From contig JBAXOT010000036.1 of the NCBI GenBank assembly GCA_037133095.1, positions 1 to 15,699 on the forward strand: a stretch of 15,699 nt of DNA, given 5' to 3'. The translations under genes and the position numbers were made by a program. Positions 15,618 to 15,699 of this stretch are shown piece after piece. The stretch is from CAIMZW01 sp037133095 (lineage in GTDB: Bacteria > Actinomycetota > Actinomycetes > Nanopelagicales > Nanopelagicaceae). Position 1 is the first letter of the stretch; the number at the start of each line of letters is the position of its first letter. The notes beneath the pieces are model-generated. The model had not been told where the DNA came from, made no database searches, and saw nothing but the letters and a program-made list of their open reading frames with translations.

Positions 15618-15699
15618 GTCGAAAATCTCTTTTCGACGGGAGAAATTGTCGAAAATCTCTTTTCGACGGGAGAAATTGTCGAAAATCTCTTTTCGACGG
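15615..15699. repeat. Tandem array of 30-bp hairpin units, truncated by the window edge
   Basis: A 30-bp unit is repeated with perfect identity: copies begin at 15618, 15648 and 15678, the last cut after 22 bases; three bases (ATT) of the same period precede the first. Each unit is an 8-bp perfect inverted repeat GTCGAAAA-TCTC-TTTTCGAC followed by a 10-base spacer GGGAGAAATT. Read on the minus strand the loop is GAGA, a GNRA-type tetraloop. No open reading frame covers it. Because the whole unit including the spacer repeats, it is not a CRISPR array. The true copy number is unknown, since the array continues to the edge. Confidence 0.9.

Noticed and set aside
15618..15637. LexA (SOS) operator, because TCGAAAA...TTTTCGA resembles TCGAAC-N4-GTTCGA
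   Set aside because: The half-sites lack the C/G next to the centre and the total span is 18 rather than 16 bases; the neighbouring gene is not a known SOS gene.
15615..15699. CRISPR array, suggested by regular 30-bp repeats with a palindromic core
   Set aside because: The bases between the palindromes are identical in each copy, so there are no unique spacers; no cas gene is in the window.

Overview
The window reads as a compact stretch of an actinobacterial chromosome, with base composition near half G+C by eye. Three things point there: the phosphatidylinositol-mannoside (PIM) gene trio pgsA-patA-pimA, the long co-directional series PIM genes - pdxS-pdxT-yebC - ruvC-ruvA-ruvB - secD-secF - relA that is familiar from Mycobacterium and Streptomyces, and an actinobacterial-type DUF349 protein next to relA. 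The tight packing (4-nt stop/start overlaps, gaps of 2 to 81 nt) suggests a streamlined genome, perhaps a planktonic actinobacterium. The order or genus cannot be fixed from this sequence alone. No transposase, integrase, tRNA, rRNA or CRISPR array is visible.

Layout. (1) 1-437, minus strand: 5' part of a gene running off the left edge, encoding what looks like an EF-G-type translational GTPase homologue whose G domain has lost its nucleotide-binding motifs. (2) 492-4720, plus strand: five overlapping genes for envelope biology: phosphatidylinositol phosphate synthase, PIM acyltransferase, PimA-type mannosyltransferase, a small LemA-like membrane protein and a DUF3048 (YerB-like) lipoprotein. 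(3) 4802-6321: pdxS-pdxT, the two subunits of pyridoxal 5'-phosphate synthase. (4) 6331-7086: yebC. (5) 7168-9346: ruvC-ruvA-ruvB, the Holliday-junction resolvasome. (6) 9358-12003: secD-secF, directly after ruvB with no yajC between. (7) 12010-14193: a bifunctional (p)ppGpp synthetase/hydrolase, directly after secF with no apt between. (8) 14190-15506, minus strand: a DUF349 protein that converges on relA with a 4-nt overlap. (9) 15507-15699: non-coding DNA with the DUF349 leader, a terminator-like stem, and a tandem array of perfect 30-bp hairpin units reaching the right edge.

How the genes work together: the first block makes phosphatidylinositol phosphate and decorates phosphatidylinositol with mannose and acyl chains, while its two last genes encode envelope proteins of unknown role that look translationally coupled to PimA. 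The middle genes are housekeeping (vitamin B6, translation support, recombination, secretion, stringent response).

Most of the window is ordinary core genome. The parts that standard annotation does not explain are the hairpin array at the right end and the degenerate EF-G-like gene at the left end. I found no convincing new multi-gene system.
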